A DNA stretch of 9,256 nucleotides from an uncultured Prevotellaceae bacterium (GCA_937877605.1 CALFJA010000052.1:1-9256); one strand, 5' to 3'; counted from the first letter of the stretch, positions 1 through 6,073 are shown. Notes: generated by a model from the sequence alone, not told the origin. Made by a program: numbers and translations.

Positions 1-2160
1 TTAAGCTAACAGGCGCACGCGCGAGCAGGGTGACGCATCGCCGAAGTCAGGAAATATAAAGGCATCTCCGTCTACATGTGTAGAAAACAGGCGACGAGGA
101 TTGGCCGTGCTATAGATTTCTATTGTCCACCCTTTTTCTTTCATTGATAATGCGTTCTCATTATTGTATATTCCATTGTCACTATCAATGTTATCCGCTG
201 CATCTACCAATTTAAATGTCACACTACCTGGAGAAGTCTTCACATTAAGACTTTCTTGGGCAGCCCTATTTGCGCCTATAGCAAAGAACAAAAAGCGTCC
301 TTGATTACATTCTTCACCTCCTGATACATTTACATAAAAAGGTATGCCACCCGACCCATATGGCAATCGGAAATAAACTGTTTTGTCATTAACTGCCCAA
401 AAATCCGGCGTTAGCCCCGATGTCGTAACAGTCCTACCGACAAAGGAATTTGATATCAATGTAACTTCACAACCTTGGTGCACAAATTGCGCATTTCCCT
501 GAATAATTGTCGTAGAAGGAATAGCGGGATGCGTAACATCATGGAATGAACATGAAGATTGCGAATATTTACCTTGCAAAGACACCGCTTCGGTAATTAT
601 ACGCTTTTTCACTTCTGCGCAAACAACACCATTTATTTTGACTATAGCTGTCAGAAAATTATCTGAGGGATATTTGCTTACATTTATAAATGTACACTCG
701 TTTACTGTCGGTTGATTCTGATGTAATTGAAAATAAACATGAGGATATGACCACTCAACCGTCGCACCAGACGGCAAGTTCTCCACATGATAGTATGCGG
801 TATCGCACACATTAGTAGGACCGGAGATACTCATTGATTGAGAATTATAATATACCAATGCTCCATGTGCATCAACAAGACCATGTCCATAAGTATCATC
901 CCGTCCTGATTCCCCTAAGTCTCTGGCACTCTTTTTTAATATGTATCGAACAGAAGACTCGCTTAGGTTCGGGGCCCTTGATAACAAAAGAGCTGCAGTT
1001 CCTGAAACTTGGGGACATGCGGCTGATGTTCCACCGAAGTTGGTCATATAATTCGTATTGTTTTTACCTAAAGCCCCCATTCGGTCAATTGTAAAAACAT
1101 CACCCGATACCGGTCCTCCAAAGGCAACTAAGTCCAAGTCCTCGCCTCGCCGGCTGTATGAAGCTATAGTGCCATCTCTTTGTATTGCTCCGACAGACAG
1201 TACTCCATCTAAAGATGCAGGATAAGCTAATCCTTGCGCATCAGGATATTCATTTCCGGCAGCTGCAACGACGACACACCCTTTACCAGAGCGTCCGTAG
1301 GTCCTAGCGTAACTTATCGCACTTGTTATGTTCGAAGACAGAGAAGTTCCCCACGAACAATTCATAATGTCAGCACCCGCATCTGCCGCCCATCGTATTG
1401 CAAAAGCAATAAGGGCATCCGAAACAAAGCCATATTCGTTATTAGCCGCAGGTAAATACGGACATATATTTATTGGCAACAATTTAACACCTGGTGCAAC
1501 ACCCTTTATCCCGATATTGTTATCATCCGCACCTACGATTCCCGCACATGCCATTCCATGATACTTGCTACCAGATACCGTATTGTTTGCATTCAAAGGT
1601 TCTCCTGTTTCGTTCAAATATCCTGCCGTAAAGCCAATCGTCACATGGGTCAAATCTTCATGGTCACGGTCCAAACCTTGATCAATTATTGCAACAATTA
1701 AAGTCGTATCTACGTCAACAATCTGCCACGCTGGTTCAACATTTATATCCAGTCCTTCGTAGGGAGCCGTATTTTTCAAATAATACTGATTATCATAATA
1801 GGTATTATTCAACTTCAAATTTACGAGTTTTACAGGTTCAAACCATTCTATCTCCTTTCTCTGTTTTAATTCTTTAACGATTGCCAACACCTCTGTTGAA
1901 GTGTTGACATCACAACGCAACATGTAAATTGTGGCATAATTAAATCTTGCAGTTTCTTTCACTGACAGGATTCCATCGTATTTGGCTAACAAGGATTGGA
2001 GATTACATCCTTTTTTGAATTCCAAAGCAATCTCTGGTAATACAAAAAGAGTGTCACCGACAGAAGTCCTGTAACTAAAAGAAACATAATCTAGATATTG
2101 CCGATATTTCGATTGATTTTTTATAATATATATTCTCTGAGATTTGACAAATCTCTTCAA
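1..2160 (-). CDS. S8 subtilisin-like serine protease, main part (5' end in another frame)
   Basis: This frame encodes a 719-residue subtilase body. Residues about 35-115 resemble the inhibitor-like propeptide of secreted subtilases. The S8 catalytic domain spans about 140-435 with the full triad: Asp160 (IIDQG), His201 (YHGMACAG) and Ser379 (GGTSAACP), plus oxyanion Asn303 (AAGNE). From about 442 an Ig/PKD-like segment follows (ISGPTNVCDTAYYHVENLPSG), then a beta-rich C-terminal region. The only start for this frame is TTG at 2160, which would give a protein with no export signal. The signal peptide lies in the overlapping upstream frame (2075-2338), and removing one base of the A7 tract at 2168-2174 fuses the two into a 778-aa preproprotein. 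I infer one secreted protease gene, off or broken as written. It probably degrades host or dietary protein at the cell surface or outside; the substrate is unknown. It lies 16 bp downstream of the small secreted-protein gene and is probably cotranscribed with it. The last 15 residues look unusual. Confidence 0.85.
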   Translation of the reverse strand: MKRFVKSQRIYIIKNQSKYRQYLDYVSFSYRTSVGDTLFVLPEIALEFKKGCNLQSLLAKYDGILSVKETARFNYATIYMLRCDVNTSTEVLAIVKELKQRKEIEWFEPVKLVNLKLNNTYYDNQYYLKNTAPYEGLDINVEPAWQIVDVDTTLIVAIIDQGLDRDHEDLTHVTIGFTAGYLNETGEPLNANNTVSGSKYHGMACAGIVGADDNNIGIKGVAPGVKLLPINICPYLPAANNEYGFVSDALIAFAIRWAADAGADIMNCSWGTSLSSNITSAISYARTYGRSGKGCVVVAAAGNEYPDAQGLAYPASLDGVLSVGAIQRDGTIASYSRRGEDLDLVAFGGPVSGDVFTIDRMGALGKNNTNYMTNFGGTSAACPQVSGTAALLLSRAPNLSESSVRYILKKSARDLGESGRDDTYGHGLVDAHGALVYYNSQSMSISGPTNVCDTAYYHVENLPSGATVEWSYPHVYFQLHQNQPTVNECTFINVSKYPSDNFLTAIVKINGVVCAEVKKRIITEAVSLQGKYSQSSCSFHDVTHPAIPSTTIIQGNAQFVHQGCEVTLISNSFVGRTVTTSGLTPDFWAVNDKTVYFRLPYGSGGIPFYVNVSGGEECNQGRFLFFAIGANRAAQESLNVKTSPGSVTFKLVDAADNIDSDNGIYNNENALSMKEKGWTIEIYSTANPRRLFSTHVDGDAFIFPDFGDASPCSRVRLLA

Positions 2161-2338
2161 TACCTGATTTTTTTCGCTCTGCGAGCAACAAATCTTGCCC
2201 GGCTGTAGAAATGGCGTATGAAGCGGCTGAAGGAAGTGGAGTTAGCTTAACAAATTCATCACCATAATAAAAGCCAGACTGGGCAAAAGTATTCGTAAAT
2301 AATAAAATTGCCAAGACAAATAAGCTAATCTTTTTCAT
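2075..2338 (-). CDS. Signal-peptide N-terminus of the S8 protease (frameshifted fragment)
   Basis: The ATG at 2338 opens an 87-residue frame starting with a clear signal peptide (Lys-Lys at 3-4, hydrophobic core LFVLAILLF, end TNTFAQ). About 40 residues follow (SGFYYGDEFVKLTPLP...), like the short beta-rich start of secreted Bacteroidota subtilases. After ...LLLAERKK, at the A7 tract, the frame runs into a low-complexity tail ending at 2075. With A6 in place of A7 the frame reads ...LLAERKNQVLKRFVKSQ... and continues into the protease body. I therefore read this as the true 5' end of the protease gene and not as a separate small gene. As written, the product would be a short exported peptide without catalytic residues. 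No convincing TAnnTTTG box lies between this start and the stop of the upstream gene, so it is probably transcribed from the promoter at 2716-2748. Confidence 0.8.
   Translation of the reverse strand: MKKISLFVLAILLFTNTFAQSGFYYGDEFVKLTPLPSAASYAISTAGQDLLLAERKKSGIEEICQISENIYYKKSIEISAISRLCFF
2168..2174 (-). repeat. A7 homopolymer at the frameshift in the protease gene
   Basis: Seven T on the + strand (seven A in the coding strand) lie exactly where the signal-peptide frame and the protease frame must join. Loss of one A (or gain of two) makes one continuous 778-codon frame plus stop from 2338 to 1. The required shift is +1, so ordinary -1 programmed frameshifting on A-rich slippery sites would not repair it. 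Candidate mechanisms are DNA slippage, transcriptional slippage or a sequencing error. Confidence 0.7.
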
Positions 2339-2354
2339 GGTAAAAAAATATTAT

Positions 2355-2705
2355 TTAAAGGTTAATAACTGCGGAGAAGATATATGTCGGGGCTAAGAGA
2401 ATGAGTTCGCATTCTCCAATAATTAAGTCAGGGAATTGGACTATCTGACCATTTCCAATGATGACCGTTTGATAGACAACGGTATTGTTTTGGCATAACT
2501 GCAGCATCTCTGCATCTGCACTCACATCTATAGTCAGCGTGTGCCCGTTCAGAGAGGCTTGTGGAAAAAGTGCCGGTGCATGAGGAGTACTGGGTGATGG
2601 ATTCGTTGGATTGATGCCGCCGATGGCAAAATTAACTGAGTATTCTTGTGAATGCACTTGCAGAGAAAGCAGACAAGAGAACAATAAAAGGAATAAACTT
2701 TTCAT
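2355..2705 (-). CDS. Small secreted protein, DUF3244-like
   Basis: The protein has 116 residues. Residues 1-19 form a signal peptide (MKSLFLLLFSCLLSLQVHS before Gln20). A Pro/Ser/Asn-rich linker spans about 30-48. The beta-rich domain at 49-116 follows the pattern of small Bacteroidota secreted proteins of the DUF3244 type: a P-x-A-S-L-x-G-x-x-L opening, an NNTVVYQT strand, a FPDLIIGECELIL strand pair and a hydrophobic last strand FSAVINL. That assignment is from pattern only. The molecular role is unknown; the product should be periplasmic or outside the cell. It is the first gene after the regulator and lies 16 bp upstream of the protease gene on the same strand, so the two are probably one transcript. 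A partner, inhibitor or adaptor of the protease is a reasonable guess but unproven. The ATG at 2705 is supported by the signal peptide starting there. Confidence 0.72.
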   Translation of the reverse strand: MKSLFLLLFSCLLSLQVHSQEYSVNFAIGGINPTNPSPSTPHAPALFPQASLNGHTLTIDVSADAEMLQLCQNNTVVYQTVIIGNGQIVQFPDLIIGECELILLAPTYIFSAVINL

Positions 2706-2715
2706 GTTTTTTGTC

Positions 2716-2748
2716 CAAAAATAACCACTTTCTCTTTTCTAAAGCAAT
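2716..2748 (-). promoter_or_regulatory. Candidate promoter of the small-protein/protease operon
   Basis: On the - strand TATTTTTG (2716-2723) matches the Bacteroidota -7 box TAnnTTTG. ATTG (2745-2748), 21 bp upstream, is a 3-of-4 match to the -33 TTTG. The -7 box ends only about 11 bases before the ATG at 2705, so the 5' leader would be just a few bases. Confidence 0.5.
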
Positions 2749-2758
2749 GTTTTTAGAA
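2737..2758. promoter_or_regulatory. Inverted repeat over the -33 region, candidate operator
   Basis: Arms TTCTAAA (2737-2743) and TTTAGAA (2752-2758) are perfect 7-bp complements around an 8-base spacer. The spacer contains the -33-like ATTG of the operon promoter. Just upstream are two direct TTAAC copies (2766-2770 and 2777-2781), 11 bp apart or about one helical turn. The position suits a regulator site, and the HTH regulator gene lies next to it. It could also be a chance palindrome in AT-rich DNA. Confidence 0.4.
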
Positions 2759-2816
2759 CGAAAACTTAACAAAAATTTAACACGCATAATTAATTGGGAT
2801 TCTATGCATTACACAA

Positions 2817-3845
2817 CTACAATGAGATGGATTTCACCATTTTGTCAAATTCTTTTGCAGAACCTTTTTTATCAAAAAACTTTTCAAAGAGTCGATGTCT
2901 TATAATAGAAATGCTTTGCTGGCTCATATTGAGAAGTATGCTCATCTCTTTCGGAGTAAAATATGTCCTTATTAAGAGTATTATCTTATATTCTAATGAG
3001 CTTGCCATATACTTCTCATTATAAAAATGTGAATAAAATGAAGGTATCTGGCCTTCTACTAATTTTGCCAATTCTTTCCAATCTTCATTGTTCAACTCTA
3101 TACCCGGTTTAATGATCGATAGCGAGAATTTATTTCGTATTTCAGATTGTAAAAGACATTGCTGTAAACCTACATTTTCAGAATATAGCGTCCGCCTGAT
3201 AGAATGTAATTTTGACTGTAATTTATTTATCGTAATAGTCTTCTCTTCCTGTAAAAGGTCGTATTTCTTCTCTTGAAGTTTAATGTATTGAGATTTTTCA
3301 TTCTGCAATTGCAATTGGACAGCTTCGTGTTGCCTTTGCAGTTCCAGTATCTCTCGTTTTTTTATTTGTTTGTGCTTATAAATAATATAAAATGCCGAAG
3401 TAATCACAGAAAATAGAGCGATTAACAGAATCCAGACTTTTGCCATATTGCGGTGTGCTTTCTGTGTTTTTTTTAACGCCTGTAATTCATGATTTCTGTA
3501 ATTATACAACAACTGTATGCGTTCTAATGTCAGACCATTGAGGTTGTTTATCGTGGAATCATTATAATGACAATATAGTTCTGTGTATAAGCGTAAGGAA
3601 TCTGCGTTGAACTTTTTTGAATAGCAATTCATCAATCCGGCATATCCCATTGTCAGTGTATTATATGTACTATCTGATTCTATTTGTTTATGGAAATAGT
3701 ATATAGCGGAGTCTATTTTCCCCTTATTATAAGCTAACATTGCTTTGGCTTGATATAGGCCGGCAATCTGATCTTTCCGAAAGGACAATTTATCCTCTAT
3801 AAATGGTTTTTCATAGATATGAAGATATTCCCCCCCCCTTTTCAA
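2817..3845 (-). CDS. TPR/HTH regulator, C-terminal part (TM, coiled coil, HTH), frameshifted
   Basis: This frame encodes the C-terminal 342 residues of a membrane-anchored regulator. Residues about 20-95 hold TPR-like helices (YQAKAMLAYNKGKIDSAIYYF). One transmembrane helix lies at about 137-156 (VWILLIALFSVITSAFYIIY), followed by a charged coiled coil at about 157-215 and a C-terminal HTH at about 297-325 (FTPKEMSILLNMSQQSISII). The ending EKFFDKKGSAKEFD is typical of Bacteroidota TPR-type regulators. In this family the TPRs are thought to lie in the periplasm and the HTH in the cytoplasm. The apparent start is a TTG at 3845 inside the upstream gene with no signal sequence, so this is not a credible independent gene. 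Removing one G from the G9 tract at 3830-3838 joins it to 3811-4569 as a 583-aa protein. The likely target is the small-protein/protease operon directly downstream. Confidence 0.8.
   Translation of the reverse strand: MKRGGEYLHIYEKPFIEDKLSFRKDQIAGLYQAKAMLAYNKGKIDSAIYYFHKQIESDSTYNTLTMGYAGLMNCYSKKFNADSLRLYTELYCHYNDSTINNLNGLTLERIQLLYNYRNHELQALKKTQKAHRNMAKVWILLIALFSVITSAFYIIYKHKQIKKREILELQRQHEAVQLQLQNEKSQYIKLQEKKYDLLQEEKTITINKLQSKLHSIRRTLYSENVGLQQCLLQSEIRNKFSLSIIKPGIELNNEDWKELAKLVEGQIPSFYSHFYNEKYMASSLEYKIILLIRTYFTPKEMSILLNMSQQSISIIRHRLFEKFFDKKGSAKEFDKMVKSISL
3467..3474 (-). repeat. A8 tract just before the TM helix of the regulator
   Basis: Eight T on the + strand give eight A in the coding strand (codons for LKKT), a few codons before the transmembrane segment. 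The frame is intact here as written. It is a third long homopolymer in this locus and a further possible slippage site. Confidence 0.5.
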
Positions 3846-4569
3846 TGTCCCCTTGCTTTAAACAGATGTAAAGAGCAGAAAATAAAGAAGTCGCTGCAAG
3901 TAGTTCATTCCCTTTTTCGTGCTGTCCTTGATACATCTTTTCGCTTGTAATGCGCACACTATCATCTTTACTCAAAAAAGAATAGGCAGCACACTTATTC
4001 CCCATAAAAATGTAATAAGAAACAGTGTCCTTGTCTTTAAGAGCATAATACATGCTTTTTTCCGCCTCCTCAAGAGTTAAATATGGATGAAACTGTTTTT
4101 CATACAGTTCTGCCATCTGTCCGTGAATGCGTGCCAACAGTCCGTAGTCGCAATCGGAACGGGTGGTGTCTGCTTGTTCGGTTGCTTCCAGATAAATGTC
4201 CAACGCCTGCGGGGATTCACCGCGGTCGCGATAGACTCCTCCCAGCAGATAGGTAGCTTCGGCGGCTTGGTTGGCAGTGCCATGGTGGCGATAGTAACGG
4301 GCTACTTCGCGCATGACGGTGTCGTCGGCTATGGGTATATAGGCTTTATCCTTGGCACGGGTGTGAAGGAAATGGTATTTCATGCGCAAGGATCTAGGAA
4401 GGTTTTCCACCTGCGGACGGAAACTGTCGAGCATTGCCAATGCCTGCTGCGGCTTGTTGGCAGAAAGACTGTCAGCACGGAGCAGCAACTGCTCCGCTGC
4501 GTCGTAGCGGTGACAGGCCGAAAAACAGAGCAGGGCAAGAACGAAAAACAGTATGGGCAGGCGTTTCAT
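3811..4569 (-). CDS. TPR/HTH regulator, N-terminal lipoprotein-TPR part, frameshifted
   Basis: From ATG 4569 this frame gives 252 residues. It begins with a lipoprotein signal (MKRLPILFFVLALLCFSAC, lipobox FSAC with Cys19), followed by TPR-like helices (AAEQLLLRADSLSANKPQQALAMLDSF; AEATYLLGGVYRDRGESPQALDIYLEA). It runs out of frame right after CLKQGDIEKGG at the G9 tract and stops at 3811. With G8 it continues ...IEKGGEYLHIYEKPF... into the C-terminal part (2817-3845). As written, the product would be a membrane-tethered sensor without TM helix, coiled coil or HTH. A longer frame reaches back to a TTG at 4623, but a promoter -7 box (4598-4605) lies inside that extension, so ATG 4569 is the start. 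The first 150 or so codons are GC-rich like the housekeeping genes; from about 4100 downstream the gene turns AT-rich. Confidence 0.8.
   Translation of the reverse strand: MKRLPILFFVLALLCFSACHRYDAAEQLLLRADSLSANKPQQALAMLDSFRPQVENLPRSLRMKYHFLHTRAKDKAYIPIADDTVMREVARYYRHHGTANQAAEATYLLGGVYRDRGESPQALDIYLEATEQADTTRSDCDYGLLARIHGQMAELYEKQFHPYLTLEEAEKSMYYALKDKDTVSYYIFMGNKCAAYSFLSKDDSVRITSEKMYQGQHEKGNELLAATSLFSALYICLKQGDIEKGGGISSYL
3830..3838 (-). repeat. G9 homopolymer at the frameshift in the regulator gene
   Basis: Nine C on the + strand (nine G in the coding strand) sit inside an AT-rich coding region, exactly where the two regulator frames must join. Loss of one G (or gain of two) gives a continuous frame from 4569 to 2817 (583 codons plus stop). 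Poly-G tracts of this length are well-known slipped-strand contingency loci in other bacteria. Confidence 0.75.
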
Positions 4570-4597
4570 CTTATTGAAGGCAATGAGTTTTACAGGG

Positions 4598-4628
4598 CAA
4601 AAGTAAGAAAAAGAATGAAACAATGAAA
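4598..4628 (-). promoter_or_regulatory. Promoter of the TPR/HTH regulator
   Basis: On the - strand TACTTTTG (4598-4605) fits TAnnTTTG, and TTTC (4625-4628) lies 19 bp upstream as a 3-of-4 match to the -33 box. Initiation would fall near 4591, giving a leader of about 20 bases before ATG 4569. Confidence 0.6.
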
Positions 4629-4670
4629 AGAAATAGTGAGCAAGTGAAGGGAAGAGCGGATGTATTCAGA

Positions 4671-4712
4671 ACTCTCCCAGCCTCCCCTAAATCTTTCAAG
4701 GGAGGGAACTCC
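4671..4712. repeat. GC-rich palindromic intergenic element
   Basis: CCTCCC (4681-4686) pairs with GGGAGG (4700-4705) across a 13-base loop, with further C-rich and G-rich flanks. It begins just past the recombinase stop codon. There is no T-run on either side, so it is not a standard intrinsic terminator, though it could stabilise the 3' end of the recombinase mRNA. It resembles the short GGGGAGG/CCTCCC palindromes I recall as dispersed intergenic repeats in Bacteroidales; no second copy lies in this window. Confidence 0.45.
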
Positions 4713-4713
4713 A

Positions 4714-5610
4714 TCAGGACTCCCCGTCTTTTTTCTCGCGCGGATGGGCCTTATGGTACGACTGCCTCAACTGTTCAAAGGTGGTGTGGGTGTAAATCTG
4801 CGTCGTTGCCAGGCTTGCGTGCCCCAGCAATTTGCGTACAGCCTCGAGCGAGGCATCGTGGTTGAGCATGCCCGTGGCGAAGGAATGGCGCAGCACATGG
4901 GGGCTCCGTTTCTTCAGGGTGGTCACCTTCGAGAGTTCCTTTCTCACGGCATAGCCAATCTGAGAGCGGGTCATGCGTGTCCCTTCGCTGGAAACGAACA
5001 GTGGCCCGCCGGAAGGCAGGTTGCTTGTTTGCCGTATGTATATATAATAATGTAGTATCTCGGCCGTCTCCTTGCCGAAAGGTATGATGCGTTGTTTGTT
5101 GCGTTTGCCGGTGACTTTCAGGCTCTGCCCCTTGAAGTCGACATCGGCATCGTCCAGTCCCATCAGTTCTGCCATTCGCATTCCCGTGGCATAGAGCAGT
5201 GCTGTAATGGTGTAGTTCCTCACGGCAATGAAGTCGGCAGCGTCGAGGTCCTGTCCGAGCAACTGGTCCATCTCCTTTTCCTTGACGAACTGCGGGAGCG
5301 GTTTCGCCGTCTTGGGCAGTTTAATTTTCAGTGTGGGGTCGGCCTCCACCAGATTCCTGCTCAGCGCATAGCGGTAGAACGACCTGAGTGCGCTCAGCCG
5401 GCGCCGCACCGAAGTGGGTTTGTTGCCACTGTCCATCATGTGTTCCATCCACTGTCTGACAATGTCCATGTCAATGTCTTTCCAGTCCAGTCCGTCATCC
5501 AGTCCGCGGAAGAAGTGCTCAAAGGCTCGCAGGTCGTCGGCATAACTCTTCACGGTGAGTTCTGAGCGGTTGCGTTCAAACTTCAGGTAATTCAGGAAAC
5601 TGTCTATCAT
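4714..5610 (-). CDS. xerC: XerC/XerD-type tyrosine recombinase
   Basis: The 298-residue protein has the usual size of a Xer recombinase. Residues about 1-88 are the SAM-like N-terminal DNA-binding domain (FLNYLKFERNRSELTVKSYA...SALRSFYRYAL). The catalytic domain follows with all six expected residues: Arg145 (ATGMRMAEL), Lys169 (VTGKRNKQR), His238 and Arg241 (SPHVLRHSFA), His264 (LLGHASL) and the nucleophile Tyr273 (TQIYTHT). In this family the enzyme makes a 3'-phosphotyrosine intermediate. The housekeeping role is chromosome-dimer resolution at dif, though mobile-element or inversion recombinases look similar, so C versus D is not settled. Size, composition and position behind rpsU favour the housekeeping type. 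A longer frame to 5724 exists, but a -7 box at 5633-5640 lies within it and alignment of the N-terminal domain starts at MIDSF, so ATG 5610 is chosen. There are no attachment sites or phage genes nearby. Confidence 0.9.
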   Translation of the reverse strand: MIDSFLNYLKFERNRSELTVKSYADDLRAFEHFFRGLDDGLDWKDIDMDIVRQWMEHMMDSGNKPTSVRRRLSALRSFYRYALSRNLVEADPTLKIKLPKTAKPLPQFVKEKEMDQLLGQDLDAADFIAVRNYTITALLYATGMRMAELMGLDDADVDFKGQSLKVTGKRNKQRIIPFGKETAEILHYYIYIRQTSNLPSGGPLFVSSEGTRMTRSQIGYAVRKELSKVTTLKKRSPHVLRHSFATGMLNHDASLEAVRKLLGHASLATTQIYTHTTFEQLRQSYHKAHPREKKDGES

Positions 5611-5632
5611 GGCTTGTACAGGTTTTACCTGA

Positions 5633-5663
5633 CAAAAATACGAATTTTGCCCGACAGCGGAAA
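5633..5663 (-). promoter_or_regulatory. Promoter of the tyrosine recombinase gene
   Basis: On the - strand TATTTTTG (5633-5640) fits TAnnTTTG, with TTTC (5660-5663) 19 bp upstream, the same -33 variant and spacing as in the regulator promoter. It suggests the recombinase can be transcribed apart from rpsU. Confidence 0.6.
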
Positions 5664-5782
5664 GAACGGGAAGCATTTTTACCTTCCATGTGTATAAACA
5701 TAAAAAGGAAAGCAACACGGTCAATCCTCCCGACTGACTGCGTTGTTTTCCTTTTTTATTCGTGTAAGCAGTATATTATTGC

Positions 5783-5974
5783 TTATTCTTCGTTCTGGCG
5801 AAGTTTCTGTACATAGATGGCGCGTTCCATCTTCAGGCGCTTCAGGACAGACGGCTTGTCAAATTGCTGACGGCGACGAAGTTCCTTTGTCACGCCGGTC
5901 TTATCAAATTTTCTCTTGAATTTCTTCAACGCTCTTTCGATGTTTTCACCATCTTTTACGGGTACAATAATCAT
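5783..5974 (-). CDS. rpsU: 30S ribosomal protein bS21
   Basis: The 63-residue basic protein has the whole bS21 pattern: start MIIVPVKDGENIERALKKFK, then RKFDKTGVTKELRRRQQFDKPS and a Lys/Arg-rich helical tail ending KLRQNEE. It is a small-subunit protein that in characterised bacteria sits near the mRNA exit/platform region by the 3' end of 16S rRNA. Length is normal for Bacteroidota and the ATG at 5974 is the only sensible start. It has its own good promoter (6042-6073) with a leader of roughly 60 bases that could hold control elements, though I see no clear structure there. The recombinase gene lies downstream on the same strand after a 172-bp gap. Confidence 0.95.
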   Translation of the reverse strand: MIIVPVKDGENIERALKKFKRKFDKTGVTKELRRRQQFDKPSVLKRLKMERAIYVQKLRQNEE

Positions 5975-6041
5975 GTTGCTTTGTTTCTTTTTTGTTATGT
6001 TAGACTCTTTTATTCAGTGCCATTTTTTCAAATTGCGCCTG

Positions 6042-6073
6042 CAAAATTACAGCAAAATTTCTTTTCCTCCAAA
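6042..6073 (-). promoter_or_regulatory. Promoter of rpsU
   Basis: On the - strand TTTG (6070-6073), 20 bp, then TAATTTTG (6042-6049): a full match to the Bacteroidota -33/-7 consensus and the best promoter in the window. It begins 13 bp beyond the aminopeptidase stop codon. Confidence 0.72.

Noticed and set aside
2168..2174. Programmed -1 ribosomal frameshift in the protease
   Set aside because: Joining the frames needs +1 (or -2), not -1, and no stimulatory stem or pseudoknot is evident.
4087..4626. A 179-codon + strand frame opposite the regulator's N-terminal part
   Set aside because: Antisense to a lipoprotein-TPR coding sequence with clear family features; no domain or promoter of its own.
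2706..4713. Invertible promoter of the Bacteroides type
   Set aside because: I found no pair of distant inverted repeats flanking either promoter; the only inverted repeat at 2737-2758 has an 8-base spacer.
4714..5610. Tyrosine recombinase as integrase of a genomic island
   Set aside because: It has the size and residues of a housekeeping Xer protein, GC content like its neighbours, and no tRNA, attachment repeats or mobilisation genes nearby. A role in the adjacent locus is not shown.
5765..5785. Hairpin overlapping the rpsU stop codon (TAAGCA...TGCTTA)
   Set aside because: The stem is AT-rich and no T-run follows on the - strand, so I do not call it a terminator.
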